The notes under the pieces: generated by a model
The model's input: only the letters and a program-made list of their open reading frames with translations
What the model was told of the DNA's origin: nothing
Databases searched by the model: none
Origin: UBA8752 sp040261275
Lineage (GTDB): Bacteria; Bacteroidota; Bacteroidia; Flavobacteriales_D; Sanyastnellaceae
Direction: 5' to 3'
DNA length: 17,304 nucleotides
NCBI GenBank assembly: GCA_040261275.1
Contig: JBDQOI010000041.1
Span: forward strand, 1 to 17,304
Part shown: positions 13,676 to 17,304 of the stretch, piece by piece
Position numbering within the stretch: position 1 is the stretch's first letter
How the letters are laid out: each line of letters starts with the position of its first letter
Translations under genes and position numbers: made by a program

Positions 13676-15805
13676 TCATGAAGCGACGGTTTCTCCTGAT
13701 GGGGTCGATGCGGACCGTCGCTTGAGCAGCACCATTTCCAGGGTCAAGAACAGCAAAGCCAATGCAATCAGGGTCAGCCACAGCGGCTGACCTGCTTCCA
13801 GGGTTTCCACCTCCACGACCAAATCCTCGACATCGGATCGGATGACCTCGCTGCGCAACCAACCGTTGGTCACCAAGGCCTGTTTCCAGTCTTCGGGGTC
13901 CCACATGGCGAGGTCACTTTCACTCCGGTCCGGATTGATGCCCAAGGTCAAGACCGTGACAGCCGAATCCCCGGATTCTGAAAGCGCTTCCATAACATAA
14001 GAGCCCGGAGCGGCCCCGCGCAAGGGCAAGGTCACGGCCATTCCGCCCGGAACCGGTGCGGAGGGCAGCCGCAACCGACTTGTCGCGTCGGATTCAGCCG
14101 GACGAAGGGCCAAATCAGCGGTGGCAGATCGTCCCCTCCCTTGAAGGGTCAGGGACCGGTCATCACCTGAGGCAAAGTGCAGGAGACCACTGGCCCGGCT
14201 GGTTTCGGCCATCCGGAGCGCGAGAGGAACAAGCAAGGCGTGCTGTGCCAAGTTGGACCATTGAACATCAAAGGGGCTGGCGCAGAAGTGAAAGCGCCCT
14301 TGGCCTTTCAAGCCCGTGGTGAGAAAGGGCTGACCGTCCGCAAAGGACAGCAGGTTTCGCTCCAGCGATCCATTCCGTGTCCTGGCGTACCACCCTCTCA
14401 AGGCGGGAAGGTCCACACGTCGGGGGGAGCGGGCAAAAACACCCTCAAACAAAGGATGATCGGCATGAAGCGTACCCAGTCGCACCGTCTCTTCCGACTC
14501 GATCCATGTCCCTATGCCATGGGCACCAAGACCGATCAGTAGCTCGTTCCACCCTGCACCCGCTCTTTCGGCGGGCGGAATCATCCACAGGCTCTTGCCG
14601 TTTTCGACATTTCGCAAAAGGGCGGAGACCAGACCGTTGGATGGGTTCTCCACCCCTTGAATTACGATGAGATCCGCCGATTCAAGACCGTCGTAATCCA
14701 AGGCGGAGGCGTCCATGGGCAGCACTGTGTGCAATGAGGCATCTCCGAAGAGCCGAGCGAGCGCCACCTGTTCGGCCGGCCCTGCTTGGCGCCCTTGAAT
14801 GAGGGTGATGTCGACGCTTTCTTCTACCTCGTATCCGAAGAACAGCGCATCGTCAAAAGTCACCGGGGCATCCGTGGTACGGACCACAGCATGGATCGGC
14901 CCCGTCTCATCATGCCTGAACCTCAACACGGTGTCGGTGGGCAGTCCCGGGGTGATGCGAAAGGAACCGATGGCGGCTTTGCGGCCGTTGATTTCCAAGC
15001 TCAAAGGCAGGTCGTCCACAGGCCGCTGTGCATCGTGTACAATCCTCACATGGAGCACTTCGTTGCGCCCGGTGAGCCGCATGGGGGTGTCGAACCAAAC
15101 GGAATCAATGCGCACATTGACTTGGGACTGAACCGCTTGTGTCACGAATCGAACCACCATCGAGGAGTCCATGATGCCGCCAGTAGCTCCTGAAAGGGTG
15201 TGGCTCGACGTCTGAAGGTCGGTGAACAAATAGGCCTGCCTCTGCTCGGTTTGCCCATCGGATAGAAACTCTTGCTGGTGCAACAGTACATCTCCGATTC
15301 CCGGTGCCGCATGTCCTGGCCTCTCCTCCGCAAGGCGCTCGAGCGCCTCATCCTTTGTCAACCAGCGCCGATCGGAAGACAGGAAATCAGAGGTGACCAC
15401 ATGAAATCGGTCCGTGGCCGCCTGCGATTCGACCAGGGCCAGTGCACCGCTCCGGGCAGCTTCGAACATGGGGCCATTGCGGCCTTCCAATTCCATGGAC
15501 GGGCTGTTGTCCAAGTAGAGGGAAATGGACTTCTGCCCCCCCTTTTCTTCGCCAGTCTTCGCAGGAAGTCGCGGTTCCGCAAAGGCGAGGACAATACAGG
15601 TCAAGGCCAGCAGACGCATCAGAAGTACGAGCCAGTGTCGGATGCGGTTCCGCGATCGCGATTCCATCCGCACCTCCTTGAGGAATGCGATCTGCGAGAA
15701 GGCCACCTTGCGGTGGCGCCGGAAGCTGAACAGGTGGACCAGTACCGGTATGGTCAGCGCCGAAAGCGCCCAAAGGACCTCGGGGTGGACAAACTGCATT
15801 TGCAT
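13676..15805 (-). CDS. BatA-domain membrane protein with von Willebrand A-like domain
   Basis: The 709-residue protein starts MQMQFVHPEVLWALSALTIPVLVHLFSFRRHRKV-like, the N-terminal BatA/aerotolerance domain (PF07584), with membrane segments at about 9-27 and 57-76. A von Willebrand A-like domain follows (SISLYLDNSPSM), with an intact DxSxS metal site at Asp99, Ser101 and Ser103. The middle is a long periplasmic beta region. DLIVIQGVENPSNGLVSALL and WMIPPAERAGAG resemble a glutamine-amidotransferase-like fold often seen in these proteins. A third membrane helix (LWLTLIALALLFLTLEMVLL) lies near the C-terminus. Bat-type proteins are linked to stress tolerance and envelope complexes, but this stand-alone form has no assigned function. 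It heads a likely two-gene operon with the dihydroorotase homologue. Confidence 0.88.
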   Translation of the reverse strand: MQMQFVHPEVLWALSALTIPVLVHLFSFRRHRKVAFSQIAFLKEVRMESRSRNRIRHWLVLLMRLLALTCIVLAFAEPRLPAKTGEEKGGQKSISLYLDNSPSMELEGRNGPMFEAARSGALALVESQAATDRFHVVTSDFLSSDRRWLTKDEALERLAEERPGHAAPGIGDVLLHQQEFLSDGQTEQRQAYLFTDLQTSSHTLSGATGGIMDSSMVVRFVTQAVQSQVNVRIDSVWFDTPMRLTGRNEVLHVRIVHDAQRPVDDLPLSLEINGRKAAIGSFRITPGLPTDTVLRFRHDETGPIHAVVRTTDAPVTFDDALFFGYEVEESVDITLIQGRQAGPAEQVALARLFGDASLHTVLPMDASALDYDGLESADLIVIQGVENPSNGLVSALLRNVENGKSLWMIPPAERAGAGWNELLIGLGAHGIGTWIESEETVRLGTLHADHPLFEGVFARSPRRVDLPALRGWYARTRNGSLERNLLSFADGQPFLTTGLKGQGRFHFCASPFDVQWSNLAQHALLVPLALRMAETSRASGLLHFASGDDRSLTLQGRGRSATADLALRPAESDATSRLRLPSAPVPGGMAVTLPLRGAAPGSYVMEALSESGDSAVTVLTLGINPDRSESDLAMWDPEDWKQALVTNGWLRSEVIRSDVEDLVVEVETLEAGQPLWLTLIALALLFLTLEMVLLKRRSASTPSGETVAS

Positions 15806-15824
15806 GCGAATTTAGCGCCCAACC

Positions 15825-16691
15825 GTGGCCGAATCTTCCTCTTCCTCCCGTCGCCGTCAACCGTTGCGCAGGCGTCGCCCTTCTCCGGCTCGAATGGCGG
15901 CTTGGCGCGACATGCTCGACGAGGCAGCGGATCGCTATGAACGCCCCGATTTCCTGGACGCCGATCCATTGGGAATCCCGCACCGATTCAGCGATCCAGA
16001 AGACATTGCCGTCGCTGGATTCCTGGCCGCCACGCTGGCTTGGGGAAACCGGAAGAGCATCCTGCGTTCATGCGATGACCTGATGGACCGCATGGACGGG
16101 GCCCCAGCCGATTTCATTCGAGACGCCAATCCAAGGGAACTTGAGGTCATGAACGGGTTCGTCCACCGTACGTTCCAGGCGGAGGATGCCAAACGCTTTG
16201 TTCGTTGCCTGAAATCACTGGAGCGGGATGGAGGCCTGCAAGGGGCGTTTACGGCTGCCTTTGCCTCGGCACCGGATACGGAACAGTGTCCGGGAGTTCC
16301 CGATCTCGGCTGGGCATTGAACCGATTCAAAACGCGCTTTTTTGCGGATGAGGCACCGGAACGAACGGTCAAACATGTCGCCGACCCTGCCAAGGGGAGC
16401 GCGGCGAAGCGGCTTTGCATGTACCTCCGCTGGATGGTGCGGTCCCATCATCGCGGTGTGGACTTCGGACTGTGGCCGGGGATTGACCCCGCAGCGTTGC
16501 GTTTGCCGCTCGACGTTCATACGGCCGGGGTGTCCAGGGCTTTGGGGCTATTGAAGCGCACAGCCAACGATTGGCGCGCCGTGGAGGAAGTAACCCAGGC
16601 CTTGCGGTGGTTGGACCCTGTCGATCCGGTGCGCTACGATTTCGCCTTGTTTGGCTTGGGGGTCAATGGTGCCCTGTCGCCCATCCGCTGA
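15825..16691 (+). CDS. TIGR02757 (DUF2400) family protein
   Basis: The product is 288 residues from GTG 15825. An ATG at 15894 would remove 23 Ser/Arg-rich residues and place the start about 16 residues before the conserved YERPDFLDADPLGIPHRF, which fits the family's usual N-terminus; I consider both possible. Family landmarks are DPEDIAVAGFLAATLAWGNRKSIL, MDGAPADFI, RLCMYLRWMVR, VDFGLWPGIDPAALRLPLDVHT and DPVRYDFALFGLGV. The all-helical fold resembles HhH-GPD DNA glycosylases, so a nucleic-acid role is plausible but unproven. The gene diverges from the BatA-type gene with only 19 nt between the chosen starts, and its 3' end overlaps the Nudix gene by 29 nt tail to tail. Confidence 0.88.
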   Translation: MAESSSSSRRRQPLRRRRPSPARMAAWRDMLDEAADRYERPDFLDADPLGIPHRFSDPEDIAVAGFLAATLAWGNRKSILRSCDDLMDRMDGAPADFIRDANPRELEVMNGFVHRTFQAEDAKRFVRCLKSLERDGGLQGAFTAAFASAPDTEQCPGVPDLGWALNRFKTRFFADEAPERTVKHVADPAKGSAAKRLCMYLRWMVRSHHRGVDFGLWPGIDPAALRLPLDVHTAGVSRALGLLKRTANDWRAVEEVTQALRWLDPVDPVRYDFALFGLGVNGALSPIR

Positions 16692-17304
16692 ACCCCTTGC
16701 CCTCCATCAACGCTCCCATGGCTTCTCGGTCGGTGGCAAAGGTCAATTGACCAGGATCGAAGTCGTCCAATGGCACCCAGCGGAATGACTGGACACTGCC
16801 ACCGTCGAAATCGAAGGGTTCATCGGTCACCCTGAAGGTGACAGGCCCCTCCAGCCGAGCGAAATAGTAATGACACAGCACCTGCTCTTCACGGCGCCAG
16901 GCCGACCGAACAAACCCGCCTGTGGCATGCACGAGCGGACCCAGTTCGATGTCTTGTCCCAATTCCTCCCGGGCCTCCCGCAAGGCGCAATCTCGGGGTC
17001 CTTCACCGAATTCGAGTCCACCTCCGGGCCACTTGGTACAGTGCTTTCCTGCCAGGATCTCATCGCTCAACAGCACCTGCTTTTTTCCTGCAGCGTCTCC
17101 CTCGGATACGAGAAAAAAGTAGACGCGCACATTGAACCTCCGCGGCACCGCACTGTCGGCATCGGGTCGGGTCGCCCTCAACATCTCCCTTTTTCCCGGG
17201 GGGCCGGGCAGCTTTTCCACGTTCAACCCTGCGGCCTCCATGGCCCTTCTGACGTCTCCTTTCGAGCAGTAGGTCACGAGAATCCCGTCCGGGGCCAGCA
17301 GTTC
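16663..17304 (-). CDS. mnmD: MnmD C-terminus fused in frame to a Nudix hydrolase domain (5'-partial)
   Basis: The frame is open from the window edge (17304) to a TGA at 16663-16665, 213 residues. The first 47 residues (LLAPDGILVTYCSKGDVRRA, then LNVEKLPGPPGKREMLRATRP) are the hallmark C-terminus of MnmD. MnmD is the SAM-dependent methyltransferase that completes 5-methylaminomethyl-2-thiouridine at tRNA position 34. After a linker of about ten residues (PDADSAVPRR) a Nudix domain follows: FNVRVYFFLVSE, TKWPGGGLEFGEG and a complete Nudix box (GxxxxxE, seven residues, REAREELG). Nudix enzymes hydrolyse nucleoside diphosphates linked to other groups; the substrate here is unknown. No stop codon separates the parts. 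The GTG at 17277 lies inside MnmD and is not the start. The body of MnmD is outside the window. Confidence 0.88.
   Translation of the reverse strand, partial: ELLAPDGILVTYCSKGDVRRAMEAAGLNVEKLPGPPGKREMLRATRPDADSAVPRRFNVRVYFFLVSEGDAAGKKQVLLSDEILAGKHCTKWPGGGLEFGEGPRDCALREAREELGQDIELGPLVHATGGFVRSAWRREEQVLCHYYFARLEGPVTFRVTDEPFDFDGGSVQSFRWVPLDDFDPGQLTFATDREAMGALMEGKGFSGWATGHH

Noticed and set aside
17275..17277. GTG as the start of a stand-alone Nudix protein
   Set aside because: The residues around it are conserved MnmD sequence and the frame stays open to the window edge.

Overview
The window reads as chromosomal DNA of a Bacteroidota bacterium, most likely a marine or aquatic Flavobacteriales-type lineage with unusually high G+C for that group. 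The signs are type IX secretion C-terminal domains on two large secreted proteins, Cys/Asp-rich GCxDExACNY repeats, promoters of the Bacteroidota form (TTG ... TAnnTTTG) rather than -35/-10 boxes, no convincing Shine-Dalgarno sequences, and families common in this phylum (BatA-type protein, TIGR02757, Thioredoxin_9, DUF7033 deacetylase-like, ligand-poor dihydroorotase, DUF3467). Coding is dense. I see no insertion sequence, prophage, CRISPR array, tRNA or rRNA.

Layout. (a) 1-3546, plus: the end of a secreted repeat protein, then a CotH-kinase/lamin-tail protein, both with type IX sorting domains. (b) 3569-6148, plus: rluF, an FAD-dependent amine-oxidase-like enzyme and a Thioredoxin_9 protein, joined by 14-nt and 4-nt overlaps and probably one operon. 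(c) 6191-7260, plus: two small exported proteins (one a lipoprotein). Between them lies a promoter-hairpin-terminator cassette of about 70 nt that looks like an independent small RNA. (d) 7313-9456, plus: rpsT with its own promoter and terminator, then radC overlapping a wecB-like UDP-GlcNAc 2-epimerase. (e) 9467-12305, plus: a DUF7033/polysaccharide-deacetylase-like protein, a four-helix membrane protein overlapping a YjjG-type HAD phosphatase, and a DUF3467 protein. (f) 12364-15805, minus: a BatA-type membrane protein followed by a dihydroorotase homologue that has lost its metal-binding histidines. (g) 15825-16691, plus: a TIGR02757 protein. (h) 16663-17304, minus: a protein that joins the C-terminus of MnmD (tRNA wobble-uridine methyltransferase) in frame to a Nudix hydrolase domain.

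The genes serve housekeeping (translation, tRNA/rRNA modification, repair), envelope polysaccharide precursors and exported proteins; no single pathway links them. The most notable points are the MnmD-Nudix fusion, the candidate small RNA at 6697-6768, the ligand-less dihydroorotase, and promoter -7 boxes lying only 4-6 nt before several start codons, which suggests leaderless mRNAs.
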